From Murimonas intestini (GTDB taxonomy: Bacteria; Bacillota; Clostridia; Lachnospirales; Lachnospiraceae), in NCBI GenBank assembly GCA_003148945.1, contig QGGY01000008.1, positions 124,001-188,000 on the forward strand: a stretch of 64,000 nt of DNA, read 5' to 3'. Within the stretch, counting starts at the first letter, position 1; each line of letters begins with the position of its first letter. Under the pieces are notes generated by a model. The model ran no database searches, was not told the DNA's origin, and saw only the letters and a list, made by a program, of their open reading frames with translations. This document shows positions 7,872 to 17,522 of the stretch, one piece after another. Position numbers and translations under genes: made by a program.

Positions 7872-8648
7872 TTATACGATGGCTCCTCCCCCGTCTACCA
7901 CAATAAACTGTCCCTGTACATAGCTGGATGCATCACTGGAGAGGTAGAGTACTGTACCGTTTAACTCTCCCTTCTTTCCCGGACGCCCTGCCGGATTCAT
8001 GGCTGAATATCCCTGAAGGAACTGCTCTGATTTGAAAAGCGTCCCGGCGGTCATCTCCGTCTCAAAAAGAGCGGGGCCTACAGCATTTACAGTGATCCCG
8101 TATCTTGCGTAGGAGCAGGCCATTCCCTTCGTAAGTCCAAGGACTGCAGACTTTGATGCATTATAAGAATGCCGGATAAACATATCATTTTTGTCAGCTA
8201 TAACTGCATTTACGGAAGCGATATTTACAATTTTTCCGTAGCCGCGCTCTTTCATCTGGGGCACTATATATTTTGACATAAAGAAGATGCCTTTTACATT
8301 TGTATTGAAGGATCTGTCCCAGTCCTCCTCCGACATGGAATCAACGCCGCCGCGGACAGCTACTCCCGCATTATTGAGCAGAATGTCAATGTGTCCGAAT
8401 TCCTTAAGGACTTCTTCGACGGCTCCTTTTACGCTCCCTTCCTCTGTCACGTCACATGCAAGTGCGACAGCCCTGCGCCCCGTCTTTTCTATCTCTTCTT
8501 TTACCTGGTTCAGCTTATCCACCCGCCTTGCCAGAAGAGCCACATCTGCGCCCGACTGTGCATAGGCCAGCGCCGCGTCTGCCCCAAGTCCTGAGCTAGC
8601 TCCTGTAACTACTGCTGTTTTTCCTGTAAGATCAAATAATCCTGTCAT
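7872..8648 (-). CDS. SDR family NAD(P)-dependent oxidoreductase
   Basis: A classical short-chain dehydrogenase of 258 residues. The cofactor loop TGASSGLG is at 15-22, NNAG at 92-95, and the catalytic Ser145-Tyr162-Lys166 set is complete; ARR at 40-42 after the second strand hints at NADP(H). It ends VDGGGAIV as gluconate 5-dehydrogenase and hydroxysteroid dehydrogenase relatives do. It starts 25 bp after the OYE-decarboxylase fusion gene, so the two are almost certainly one operon and probably act on the same substrate, the SDR interconverting an alcohol and a ketone. The actual substrate, whether sugar acid, steroid or another ring compound, is not determined by sequence. Confidence 0.9.
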   Translation of the reverse strand: MTGLFDLTGKTAVVTGASSGLGADAALAYAQSGADVALLARRVDKLNQVKEEIEKTGRRAVALACDVTEEGSVKGAVEEVLKEFGHIDILLNNAGVAVRGGVDSMSEEDWDRSFNTNVKGIFFMSKYIVPQMKERGYGKIVNIASVNAVIADKNDMFIRHSYNASKSAVLGLTKGMACSYARYGITVNAVGPALFETEMTAGTLFKSEQFLQGYSAMNPAGRPGKKGELNGTVLYLSSDASSYVQGQFIVVDGGGAIV

Positions 8649-8673
8649 ATTTCATACCATCCTTTCCTGCGGC

Positions 8674-11487
8674 CTATATGCGGCCGGTCTCCATAAATGC
8701 TGTCCTGTCATAGCGTCCTGTAAGCAGATAAGGGATCACTGTATCGGCATCCAGATTCTGCGCCAGATTCAGTTTATGCACCAGCAGGCTGTTCTTAGAA
8801 TATGCTCCGCCTATAATAGTATTTATAGGAAGTTCTGCCCACGGGTCATCTATACTGGATTTCAAATTCAGCGAGACACATCCCGGCTCCCAGGATTCGT
8901 AATTATATTCGCACTGGTTCATAAGAAGCGCTCCGTTTCTGAAATGGGATATACCGTTCTCATCCGGCTCCCTGTCAAAGTGATAGTAGAATCCGCCCCC
9001 AAATGTCTTCTTCCCGGCTCCTGGAGCCTGATAGAGCATGTGTGTCAGGGGGCTGTTGTATTCGCCCAGCTCCATTGCGGCCTCTACCAGCTGGGTCCCT
9101 CTTCTTGTCACTCCCGCTGTCACCGTATTTCCGTTTCGGCGGATCACGAATTCAGCGCCCATTTTTTTAGGGATGCTGCCGTTGTCACGGCCGCACTGCA
9201 CTGCCATCTCCGCGCCCGGGCCTCCCAGCACAAGTCCCAGAGGATACAGACCGAGATTCTTCCCGTATGTGGCATATACTCCCAGGATCGCTTCATAATA
9301 ATCATCAGCGAATGTGGGGTTCTTTATACGGCAGACAGATAATGTGACTACCGGCATGGAAAACGGCACAAGAGGCGGCGGAAGCAGCCTGGCTATGGCT
9401 GCCGGGTCGGTCAGATAGGCCATGTAAAGCCCTTCCTGCCCATCCATCAGGGACACTTTTCCAAATTGGGAAATCTCTTCCTGAGATACTTTAAAGCTTG
9501 GAACCTTCGCTTTTTCTGCAAACAGCTCACGCCCCGCCTCATATCCAGTGCGTACTGCCGGTGCGATATTGCCGTCTTTTACAGCGCTTCCCACGATCCT
9601 GACCTCCACACCCCGGCTCTTTAACTCCTCAGCCAGGGAGCAGTCCGGCCGGAAGCCCAGAGATAAGACTACTGCATCTGCAGGTACCTTTTTCTCTTTA
9701 TGGTCCTCTGCACTTTCTGCCGTCACACCGTCTTCCCCGATTTCTTTTAGTGTATGGCCCAGGAGATATCTGGCCCCGTATTTCTGAAGACGGCCGCATA
9801 CATCCATCACATTTGTATGGTTTGCTGCCGGTGCGGGCTTATCCAGCATATCTACAATTGTAACGCTGCACCCCTTTGCGCAGAGATACTCAGCTGTCTC
9901 CAGACCTGTCAGCCCTGCTCCGATAACTGTCACCTTTTTTCCGTCCAGCCTGGCCTCATCCTTTAAAACTTCCTCCACTGTATATACATTCGGCCCATGG
10001 ATACCCGGTATTTTTCCGGGCACAACAGACACAGAGCCTGTAGCTGCGATGACTGCATCAGGACGGCACTCCATAACCATGTCTGCATCTGCTTGCGTAT
10101 TCAGTCTGACCTCTACTCCAAGGCGCTTAAATTCCTCCTCATAATAGTCGGCAACCCACTGCATCCGCTCCTTCAGTGGCGGTTTCTTTGCAAGATTGAC
10201 TGTCCCGCCAAGTGTATCCTGCCTGTCTATAAGTGTTACCTTCACGCCCCGCAAGGCAAGTGTCCTGGCTGCACTCATGCCGGCAGGGCCGCCTCCTATT
10301 ACAACTGCTCTGCGGCTGTCTGTGACATGCGGCAGTCCACTGTACTTCCTCTCTTTTGCAAGCCTGGGGTTCACGGCACATTCCGGCGGCATTCCTGCTG
10401 CATTATATTCATTCAGGCTCTCAAAGCAGCGCAGGCAGGAAATACATTTTCTCAGTTCACTCTCCCTGCCCTCCCGGACTTTGCGCCCCCACTCTTCATC
10501 TGCCAGCCAGGCACGTCCCATGGATACAAAATCTTCAATGCCATCCTCCAGGAATTTTTCAGCTTCCTCAGGCTCCCTGATAGCCGACACACCTATCACA
10601 GGTATTTTTACCCTGCTCTTTACTGCAGCAATGAGGTCACGCCTCCATCCCTGTCCAAATGAGATGGGCTCCACACATGTCATACCAGTCTCATACAGCC
10701 CGCAGCTCACATCCAGGAAATCAATGCCTGTTTTCTCCAGGGCTGCTGCGATCTTCACACCGTCCTGAATGTGTATGTAATCTTCTGTGACACCTGTCTG
10801 ATCCAGGAATTCCTCCACACTTAAACGTACACCCACCGGGAATTCCTCCCCGCAGGCCGCTCTGATCTTTTCAATAATTTCTGTGACGATCCTCAGCCTG
10901 TTCTCAAAACTGCCTCCGTATTCGTCCTCCCTCTTATTTGTATACGGTGACAGAAACTGCTGAAGCAGATAACCATGCGCAGCGTGCAGTTCTACTCCGT
11001 CGCATCCTGCTTTCCTGGCTCTGACGGCACCTTCTGCAAACTGACTGGTCAGCTCTTTCACTTCTTCGGTTGTCAGAGCCCTTGTATTCTGCTGCAGATA
11101 TTTGCAGGGTATGGCAGAAGGCGCCACCACCGGCTGTCCTCCAAGCAGCGCCGACACAGTCTCACGTCCCGGGTGATGCAGCTGTATAAATATCTTGCTG
11201 CCGTGCTTATGTATGGCATCCGCCAGCCGTGAAAGGGGTTCGATATGTCTGTCCTTTGTCACGGACAGCTGGCGCAGCAGGCCCGCTCCGTGGACATCGT
11301 TGACCCTGGTGATTTCAGGAATGATGAGCCCTGCCCCGCCTATTGCCCTGGCCTCATAGTAAGCTATCATATCCTCTGACGGCGTTCCGTCCAGATTTGC
11401 CAGCCCGATCCCCATTGGTGACATTACAAGACGGTTTTTAATTGTTACATTTCCGATCTTTCCCTGTGAAAACATTTTTTCGTACAT
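8674..11487 (-). CDS. OYE-type flavin/Fe-S oxidoreductase fused to an acetoacetate decarboxylase-like domain
   Basis: Residues 1-375 are an Old Yellow Enzyme-like FMN barrel of the 2,4-dienoyl-CoA reductase/BaiCD/BaiH group, with HAAHGYLLQQFLSP (168-181) and a 4Fe-4S set Cys348, 351, 354, 370. Residues 392-660 are the FAD/NAD(P)H module with GGGPAG and GAGLTG nucleotide loops. Unlike usual family members of about 640-680 residues, it continues to 937 with a domain (about 676-930) resembling acetoacetate decarboxylase, including GSIPKKMG (Lys774-Lys775), the likely Schiff-base lysine pair. The start at 11487 follows AAGGAGG; an upstream in-frame ATG lacks one. It may reduce an enone or enoate and then decarboxylate, or carry out another Schiff-base step. 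An SDR follows and a PucR-type regulator is divergent. Confidence 0.9.
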   Translation of the reverse strand: MYEKMFSQGKIGNVTIKNRLVMSPMGIGLANLDGTPSEDMIAYYEARAIGGAGLIIPEITRVNDVHGAGLLRQLSVTKDRHIEPLSRLADAIHKHGSKIFIQLHHPGRETVSALLGGQPVVAPSAIPCKYLQQNTRALTTEEVKELTSQFAEGAVRARKAGCDGVELHAAHGYLLQQFLSPYTNKREDEYGGSFENRLRIVTEIIEKIRAACGEEFPVGVRLSVEEFLDQTGVTEDYIHIQDGVKIAAALEKTGIDFLDVSCGLYETGMTCVEPISFGQGWRRDLIAAVKSRVKIPVIGVSAIREPEEAEKFLEDGIEDFVSMGRAWLADEEWGRKVREGRESELRKCISCLRCFESLNEYNAAGMPPECAVNPRLAKERKYSGLPHVTDSRRAVVIGGGPAGMSAARTLALRGVKVTLIDRQDTLGGTVNLAKKPPLKERMQWVADYYEEEFKRLGVEVRLNTQADADMVMECRPDAVIAATGSVSVVPGKIPGIHGPNVYTVEEVLKDEARLDGKKVTVIGAGLTGLETAEYLCAKGCSVTIVDMLDKPAPAANHTNVMDVCGRLQKYGARYLLGHTLKEIGEDGVTAESAEDHKEKKVPADAVVLSLGFRPDCSLAEELKSRGVEVRIVGSAVKDGNIAPAVRTGYEAGRELFAEKAKVPSFKVSQEEISQFGKVSLMDGQEGLYMAYLTDPAAIARLLPPPLVPFSMPVVTLSVCRIKNPTFADDYYEAILGVYATYGKNLGLYPLGLVLGGPGAEMAVQCGRDNGSIPKKMGAEFVIRRNGNTVTAGVTRRGTQLVEAAMELGEYNSPLTHMLYQAPGAGKKTFGGGFYYHFDREPDENGISHFRNGALLMNQCEYNYESWEPGCVSLNLKSSIDDPWAELPINTIIGGAYSKNSLLVHKLNLAQNLDADTVIPYLLTGRYDRTAFMETGRI

Positions 11488-11598
11488 ACTGCTGCCTCCT
11501 TGTATTGTACCCGCGCCTGTATTAATCTGTGCAGGGCGGATAAAATGAATTTCCTTTCCGTTCTTTTCTACCCCTAACTTTATACAAATTTGCATTTC

Positions 11599-11657
11599 TT
11601 TTCAACGTGTACCGTGAATGATAAATATTTGACAATTTGTGCACCGTGCACTATACT
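11599..11657 (+). promoter_or_regulatory. Divergent promoter with paired operator-like repeats
   Basis: A sigma-A promoter for the PucR-type gene reads TTGACA (11629-11634), 17 bases, TATACT (11652-11657). The direct repeats GTGTACCGTGAA (11607-11618) and GTGCACCGTGCA (11639-11650) are 32 bp apart, three helical turns. The second lies in the spacer of the regulator promoter. The first abuts a possible minus-strand promoter of the oxidoreductase operon (TTGAAA near 11604, TATAAA near 11583, spacing short). This fits autoregulation plus control of the operon by the adjacent regulator. Confidence 0.6.
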
Positions 11658-11759
11658 CTACTTAAGACAATGTAAAACAGCCGGTTTGGCAAGTCCGCAG
11701 ACAGGAGCCCCATATATTCCTGACAGGGATGCGCCTGCATGCAGAAGGGGGAATATGCC

Positions 11760-13301
11760 ATGAATTTTATATATCTGACTGAAAAAATATCCAATAAATG
11801 CGAAATACACATTCTGCGGGCCTCAGACAGCTGGGAGATCCAGGATGTGGCTCTCATAGACAACTGCCAGTTCCGCTACAACACCAGCACGCTTTACTTT
11901 GGTTACAGTGACCAAATAAATCCCGGCCAGCCCCTGCCTCCCCAGTGCATACTTGGCTGCAGCAGCCTGTCTTCTGAAACATCCTGTTATGGCCCTCTCG
12001 CGGCTCTCCCATTCCGGAATGCCGCCCTTATTGAAAGCTCCTCCCTCTTTTCTATTTTCAACCAGGCCAGGACGTATATAGAATCAAACAGAAGCCGGGG
12101 GCTCTACGAAGAACTGAAAGCGCTGGCTGATGAGACACACTCCCTTGAATCAGTGCTGAATGCTGCCGCTATCAGGCTTGGCAATTCTCTTGTCTTTAAC
12201 GATATGACCTTTAAGATCATAGCCAATTCTTCCTCTATCCCTGTCATTGATCCTCTGTGGAAGGAAAATATACGCCAGGGATACTGCAGCTATGATTTCA
12301 TCAGCGCTGTGAAAGAACTGGAGCCTCTGAAAAATGCTGCCATGACTCTGGATGCCGTGGAGGTCACCTGCCCGGAATCCCCCTACCGCAAGCTCAGCTG
12401 TAAGGTCTTCCACGGAGGAATGCAGATCGGTTTCGTGCTCATGATAGAGGGGGAGACTGCGTTCATACCTTCACACAGGGAAATGCTGAGTACAGTCAGC
12501 CAGGCTCTCAGTTATACTGTGGGCCACTATGTTCCTGATCTCTACCAGGGCCCCAGCCCCTACCAGCAGCTGCTCTACGATATGCTTATCGGCGCCCCTT
12601 CCGGGGATATCCTTCCCCGTCTGGACAAGATGGCTTTTCCTGAACACATGTATGTACTTTTTGTGCGGCCCACCCAATATATGGGAAGACGCCACCTCAA
12701 GGAATATACAGCCAGAAACCTCAAGTCACTGCTTCCGGGCACCCATGTCACTTACCATAAAAACGGGATCGTAGCCGTTGTCCCCGCAGAGAAGGACTCA
12801 GATGCGCAGAAACATGTATATACCCTGCTCGGCCAGTACTCATCCAAAGAGCATGTACGTCTGGGGATTAGCAATACATTCTCTAATATGGAGAACTTTG
12901 TATCCCACTATGAACAGGCTTATGCCGCCCTTGAACTGGGACAGAGATTTTCTCCTGACCAGGAGGTCTGCAGATATGTGGATTATCAGGTCTTCGACCT
13001 CTTTTCCGCAGTCTCTTCCCCTGATTCCCTCGGGCGTTTCTGCCACCCGGCCCTGGCCCGGCTCCGGCAGTATGACCATAAAAATAACACACAGCTCTAT
13101 GAGACACTGTGTGTATATTTAGACTGCGGCGGAAGCATCAAGCTCTCTTCAGAGCAGCTCTACATCCACCGCAACTCACTTGTGTACCGGCTGGACAGAA
13201 TTTCTGAAGTCTGCGGACTTGATCTGGAGGATGTGCATACCTGCTTTCTGCTGCGCCTCTCGTATTTGATCGATCATTACAACGGCCTGCGTGGATTTTA
13301 A
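11760..13301 (+). CDS. PucR/CdaR-type transcriptional regulator
   Basis: A 513-residue regulator whose last 60 residues (LYIHRNSLVYRLDRISEVCGLDLED) are the HTH of the PucR/CdaR family. The middle region around 270-400 resembles the GGDEF-like domain of that family, and the N-terminal 250 residues form a probable ligand-sensing module. Such proteins usually activate purine, sugar-acid or aromatic catabolic genes in response to substrate. The ATG at 11760 follows AGAAGGGGG. It is divergent from the OYE fusion-SDR operon, and repeats in the shared promoter suggest it controls that operon. It converges with cfa, 8 bp apart. Confidence 0.88.
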   Translation: MNFIYLTEKISNKCEIHILRASDSWEIQDVALIDNCQFRYNTSTLYFGYSDQINPGQPLPPQCILGCSSLSSETSCYGPLAALPFRNAALIESSSLFSIFNQARTYIESNRSRGLYEELKALADETHSLESVLNAAAIRLGNSLVFNDMTFKIIANSSSIPVIDPLWKENIRQGYCSYDFISAVKELEPLKNAAMTLDAVEVTCPESPYRKLSCKVFHGGMQIGFVLMIEGETAFIPSHREMLSTVSQALSYTVGHYVPDLYQGPSPYQQLLYDMLIGAPSGDILPRLDKMAFPEHMYVLFVRPTQYMGRRHLKEYTARNLKSLLPGTHVTYHKNGIVAVVPAEKDSDAQKHVYTLLGQYSSKEHVRLGISNTFSNMENFVSHYEQAYAALELGQRFSPDQEVCRYVDYQVFDLFSAVSSPDSLGRFCHPALARLRQYDHKNNTQLYETLCVYLDCGGSIKLSSEQLYIHRNSLVYRLDRISEVCGLDLEDVHTCFLLRLSYLIDHYNGLRGF

Positions 13302-13309
13302 GCTGCTAT

Positions 13310-14482
13310 TTAGTACCATCTCACCATTGGCAGGCTGTTGTTGACGCCTTTGGTGGCCAGGATCTGGTGCAGGTCAATGATTCCGTTGTGGAAGGTTGCA
13401 GCACATGCCGACAGGTAAAGCTCCCACATTCTCACGAATTTTTCATCAAACATCTGCTCTACCTCCCCGATGTGCTCCTGAAAATTCTTTTCCCAGCACA
13501 GCAGGGTCTTGTTGTAGTGAAGGCGCAGATTTTCCACATCCAGCACATGAAAATTATCCTCAGCCAATCCGTAGATCATCTCCCTCAGCGAAGGGACCAC
13601 CCCGCCCGGAAAGATATATTTTTTGATCCATGCATCCCCGGGATGCTCTTTAAGGGCGCTGATAAAATGCAGCAGGAATACGCCGCCCTCCTTTAATACC
13701 CCATTCACGCAGTCGATAAAGAGTCTGTAATTTTCCCTGCCGACGTGTTCCGCCATACCCACACTGACTACCCTGTCAAATGACAGGCCTGAATCCGGCA
13801 GGTCCCTGTAATCCATCAGCTTTACATCCAGATAATCCTCTAACCCTTCCTCCCTGATCCGCCTTTTAAATTCCTTCTCCTGCTCCTGGCTCAATGTGAT
13901 CCCGGTGCCCTTTATCTTGTATTTCCTGGCAGCCTCGATCAGCAGGAAGCCCCATCCACAGCCGATATCCAGCAGTGACATTCCTTCCCTCAGGTAAAGC
14001 TTTTCCAGAATATAATCTGCTTTATTTACCTGGGCCTCATAGAGAGTATCATTCTCATTTTTAAAGTAGGCGCACGAGTAACTCATGGTTTCATCCAGCC
14101 AGAGCCTGTAGAAATCATTCCCTATGTCATAATGGCTGCTTACTTCTTTTTTCTGGTTTTTCTTAGAGGTGGAGGTGTGGATCAGCTTTTTAAGTACCTT
14201 CTCATCTGTGGAGAATTTCCCCATCTGGCCCAGAAAATGGTCCAGTGCTTCGTAGAGATTCCCTTCAACCTCCAGTTTTCCGTCCATGCAGGCCTCACCC
14301 AGAGCCAGGGATGTGCTGGTCAGAAGCTTTGAAACAGGTATAGCCTCCTTAAATACAACTGTAAACGCCGGGCTGCCCTCACCCACAGGAAACTCGTGGT
14401 CCCTGAACTTTATCACAAAAGGATGATCTGTAAATCTGCTCAAAAAATGTACCATTGTTTTTTCTTCTATCGACTCTAACAT
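13310..14482 (-). CDS. cfa: Cyclopropane-fatty-acyl-phospholipid synthase
   Basis: The enzyme transfers a methylene group from S-adenosylmethionine onto cis double bonds of membrane phospholipid acyl chains. The 390 residues contain the family signature SSHYDIGNDFYRLWLDETMSYSCAYF (from 115), the SAM loop LDIGCGWGF (171-179) and MAEHVG. It has the N-terminal lipid-binding domain and is full length. AGGGGGA precedes the ATG, and the short leader contains a CGCCC-CGAAA-GGGCG hairpin (14503-14517). It stands alone between the PucR-type gene and the GH3 terminator. Confidence 0.95.
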   Translation of the reverse strand: MLESIEEKTMVHFLSRFTDHPFVIKFRDHEFPVGEGSPAFTVVFKEAIPVSKLLTSTSLALGEACMDGKLEVEGNLYEALDHFLGQMGKFSTDEKVLKKLIHTSTSKKNQKKEVSSHYDIGNDFYRLWLDETMSYSCAYFKNENDTLYEAQVNKADYILEKLYLREGMSLLDIGCGWGFLLIEAARKYKIKGTGITLSQEQEKEFKRRIREEGLEDYLDVKLMDYRDLPDSGLSFDRVVSVGMAEHVGRENYRLFIDCVNGVLKEGGVFLLHFISALKEHPGDAWIKKYIFPGGVVPSLREMIYGLAEDNFHVLDVENLRLHYNKTLLCWEKNFQEHIGEVEQMFDEKFVRMWELYLSACAATFHNGIIDLHQILATKGVNNSLPMVRWY

Positions 14483-14582
14483 ACAATTTCCCCCTGTCCT
14501 GCCGCCCCGAAAGGGCGTACATATACTTTAATTGATTAGAGTATTGACCCAAATAAATAATTTTATTCAGTGAACAAAACAA

Positions 14583-14608
14583 AGGGGCGCTGCCAGTGCA
14601 GCCCCCCT
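14583..14608 (-). terminator. Intrinsic terminator of the permuted GH3 gene
   Basis: The stem AGGGG(C)GCTGC / GCAGC(C)CCCCT with a CAGT loop is followed on the minus strand by TTTGTTTTGTT, 25 bp past the stop of the gene at 14634. Confidence 0.85.
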
Positions 14609-14633
14609 GTATATCTGTCGTATATTTTTTCAA

Positions 14634-17216
14634 TTATCTTGCTTTCATATATGTATCAAGGCCTTCAAACTGATCCAGGTAGCTGACAGCCCCCTCATAC
14701 TGGTTTGACTGAAGGGCCAGGTTCACTGTGTTGCAGATACATTTCTTCAGCCATCTGATGTCCAGTGTGCCGTCCTTTAATTCCGCCCTGATATTGTCAT
14801 GATCCTCAGGCACGCCCGGCATTACCATATCATTTCCTGCCCTCATGCAGCCTGCTGCAGTACAGATCCCTCTTGTGGAATCAGTTGTGGTGGTCCAGTC
14901 TGTCATGATGGCTCCTGCAAATCCCCACTCATCACGTGCTGCCTTTGTACAGATATCATAAGAATTGGCTGCATGGACCCCGTTGATCATATTATAGGAT
15001 GTCATCATGGACATTGGCTGGGCATTTTTCACTGCTATCTCAAAGCCCTTCAGATATATCTCCCTGAGAGTGCGCTCTGAAAGAACAGAGTCTGAACCCA
15101 TCCTGTTGTCTTCCTGGTTGTTGCACGCAAAATGCTTGATCGTGGTCCCGCAGCCTGGCACCTTCTGCACTCCCAGTGTCATGGCTGAAGCCATGATGCC
15201 TGCAAGCAGCGGATCTTCTGAATAATATTCAAAATTCCTGCCGCAGAGAGGATTCCTGTGGATGTTCATTCCAGGCGCCAGCCACAATGTCACATTGAAC
15301 AGCTCCATCTCGTGGCCTATCATTTCGCCTATCTCATTTACCAGCTCCGTATCCCATGTCTGAGCCAGAAGCGTTCCCACAGGGATGGCTGTACAGAACT
15401 GATAATAAGTAGTTCCTTCCTTTTCTGATTCAGGAGCAAAGAAACCGCCCTCGAAGGACTTGAGGAAATCCTCCTGTTTGATCTTGCCGTCCACCACCTG
15501 GTAAGTCTTATTCAGCCTGAGTCCTGCCGGCCCGTCAGCCAAAACCATACTTGCCACATTCCACGGTTCCAGAGCTGCCGCACCGGATGTCTCTGCTGCC
15601 GCTCCCGGAACTGTAAGTCCTGCGCTGCCGAGTGCATTTCCCTGGCCTTTTCCGGGATCACCTGTTGCAAGCTGAATCAGCTGCTCCTCGGAAAGTGTAT
15701 TTACTATTTCACCTGCCCTGCCTGAAAACTCATCCGGTATGCTTGAATACTCTACAGTCTCTGTCAGGATATCCTCAGCCTTTATGGCTATATTCTGTAC
15801 CTTAAGGCTCTCAGCCTCCTTCAGCCATTTTTCTTCCTTCGCCCTCATCTTTGCTTCATCAGGCACAAGTTCCTTTAACTCTTCCTTCAGCTCACAGATA
15901 TGGCTGCACTGGACCATTACTGCATCCTCATCCAGTGTAAGCGTACCTGCCAGCCTGGCATCATTTAATGAATTTCCTGTCCAGATTCCATATGTTCCAG
16001 CCTCCAGGATCCAGGCTGATCTCTCCTCACTATATGAAGCCAGCTGATACAGAGGAAATGTTATCTTCATATCCTGTGTCTCCTGCGGCTTCAGAAGGCG
16101 TGTCTTCCCAAATCCTGCCAGACGGCGGTACTCCTTTGGAAGCCTGCCCTGAGGACAGGATACATAGACCTGCACCACTTCCCTGCCGGAATACTGGCTG
16201 CCGTTATTTTTTACAGCTGCCCTGGCTGTCACTTCCGGTTTTTCCGTCCCCATTCCGTCTACTGTTATGCTGCCCGGGCAGATATCAAATTCTGTATAGG
16301 ACAGACCGTAACCAAAGCAATAGCGCACCGGTATGTCAAACGTATCAAAATAGCGGTATCCCACATAGATGCCCTCTTCATATTTTTCAGTGTCAGTATT
16401 GCCGTTCTTGTAGCTGAAGGTGCATGAATTAGGATAATCTCCATATGTCATTGCCCAGGAATCTGTCATTTTTCCGGAAGGAGTCACTTCACCTGTTATC
16501 ACATCAGCAAATGCACTTCCGCCTTCCTGACCTGCCTGCATAAACTGCAGGATGGACCTGATATTTGTAAACTCTTCTGTAAATGCAAGGTCTACAAGAC
16601 CACCTGTGTTGATCACAAGCACGATATTTTCATAAGCCTCTGACACCTGTGAGAGCAGCGCCTTTTCTTCCTCTGTGATATAATAGTCACCCGCCTCATC
16701 ATGCCTGTCTTTATTTTCTCCCGCTATACGGCTGAGCACAAATACTGCAGTGTCCGCATCATCTGCCCTGGCTGCCTCCATATCAAGAGGACTGCCGCAG
16801 GGCATGGTAAATGGTATGGAAGAGTATGCCCTGAAGAAATTCCCGTCATATTCTTCTACTCTCTTCATGATGGCCTCCTTCCATTCAAGCCTCGCCTGGT
16901 CATACAGGGCGGCATAGGAATCCAGCCATTTCTCACTCGTTATAATAAAACCTGCCTGCTTCATTCCCTGGCAGATACTTACGCAGTCCCTCTCGTTCAC
17001 ATCACCTGAGCCTGTCCCGCCCTTGATCGTCTTCACTGCTCCTGCACCATAGAGCGCGATCTTGCTGTTTTTCTCCACAGGAAGGAAATGCCCTTCATTT
17101 TTTAAGAGCACAAACCCTTCTGCTGCCGCCCTGCGTGCAAGCTTTCTGTTTGCCAGCTCTCTTGATGTCACCCCATCAGATGTAGTTCCTGTAAATGTCC
17201 TCGTCTTTAACTGCAT
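14634..17216 (-). CDS. Glycoside hydrolase family 3 enzyme with reversed domain order
   Basis: This 860-residue beta-glycosidase has its domains in swapped order. The alpha/beta sandwich begins at LLKNEGHFLPV (about 37), a fibronectin-III-like domain follows FGYGLSYTEF (about 300-420), and the TIM-barrel domain is C-terminal with IKHFACNNQE and the nucleophile Asp773 in IMTDW. Reversed GH3 enzymes are known from rumen clostridia. It has no signal peptide, so it is cytoplasmic. GAGGAGG precedes the ATG. A divergent AraC regulator, 306 bp away, probably controls it. The substrate is likely a beta-glucoside or beta-xyloside but is not determined. Confidence 0.92.
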   Translation of the reverse strand: MQLKTRTFTGTTSDGVTSRELANRKLARRAAAEGFVLLKNEGHFLPVEKNSKIALYGAGAVKTIKGGTGSGDVNERDCVSICQGMKQAGFIITSEKWLDSYAALYDQARLEWKEAIMKRVEEYDGNFFRAYSSIPFTMPCGSPLDMEAARADDADTAVFVLSRIAGENKDRHDEAGDYYITEEEKALLSQVSEAYENIVLVINTGGLVDLAFTEEFTNIRSILQFMQAGQEGGSAFADVITGEVTPSGKMTDSWAMTYGDYPNSCTFSYKNGNTDTEKYEEGIYVGYRYFDTFDIPVRYCFGYGLSYTEFDICPGSITVDGMGTEKPEVTARAAVKNNGSQYSGREVVQVYVSCPQGRLPKEYRRLAGFGKTRLLKPQETQDMKITFPLYQLASYSEERSAWILEAGTYGIWTGNSLNDARLAGTLTLDEDAVMVQCSHICELKEELKELVPDEAKMRAKEEKWLKEAESLKVQNIAIKAEDILTETVEYSSIPDEFSGRAGEIVNTLSEEQLIQLATGDPGKGQGNALGSAGLTVPGAAAETSGAAALEPWNVASMVLADGPAGLRLNKTYQVVDGKIKQEDFLKSFEGGFFAPESEKEGTTYYQFCTAIPVGTLLAQTWDTELVNEIGEMIGHEMELFNVTLWLAPGMNIHRNPLCGRNFEYYSEDPLLAGIMASAMTLGVQKVPGCGTTIKHFACNNQEDNRMGSDSVLSERTLREIYLKGFEIAVKNAQPMSMMTSYNMINGVHAANSYDICTKAARDEWGFAGAIMTDWTTTTDSTRGICTAAGCMRAGNDMVMPGVPEDHDNIRAELKDGTLDIRWLKKCICNTVNLALQSNQYEGAVSYLDQFEGLDTYMKAR

Positions 17217-17522
17217 TGTATATCCTCCTCATTATCATATATAACCTTGCGATACATGCCTTCATAAATCCAAGCTGTAAAACAGCTGCGGCAGCATGAC
17301 TGTTATCATCTATTATGCATGATCCAGGGCTGGTTTTCTAGACTCCATTTTATCCTTTTATAGGTTGATATTGATATTTTTATATGATTCTGATAGAATA
17401 TTTGTAATTAAAATTTGTCATAATTGATATAGTTCGTATCAGGCTTATATCAGACACCAGGAAGACGCCCCGGCAAATAACATAATGATGACAACACATA
17501 AGAATGACGAAAGGATGAGACA
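17217..17522. promoter_or_regulatory. Divergent regulatory region between GH3 and AraC genes
   Basis: This 306-bp AT-rich gap holds the promoters of two divergent genes. The inverted repeat TGATA-TAGTTCG-TATCA (17425-17441) near the regulator side is a candidate operator, and TTGTCA/TTGATA and TATAT elements around it could form a plus-strand promoter. No ORF or RNA gene is seen. Confidence 0.4.

Noticed and set aside
8674-11487. Assignment of the locus as a bai bile acid operon
   Set aside because: The reductase half is BaiCD/BaiH-like, but no baiB, baiE, baiF or baiG genes are present and the C-terminal decarboxylase-like domain is foreign to those proteins.
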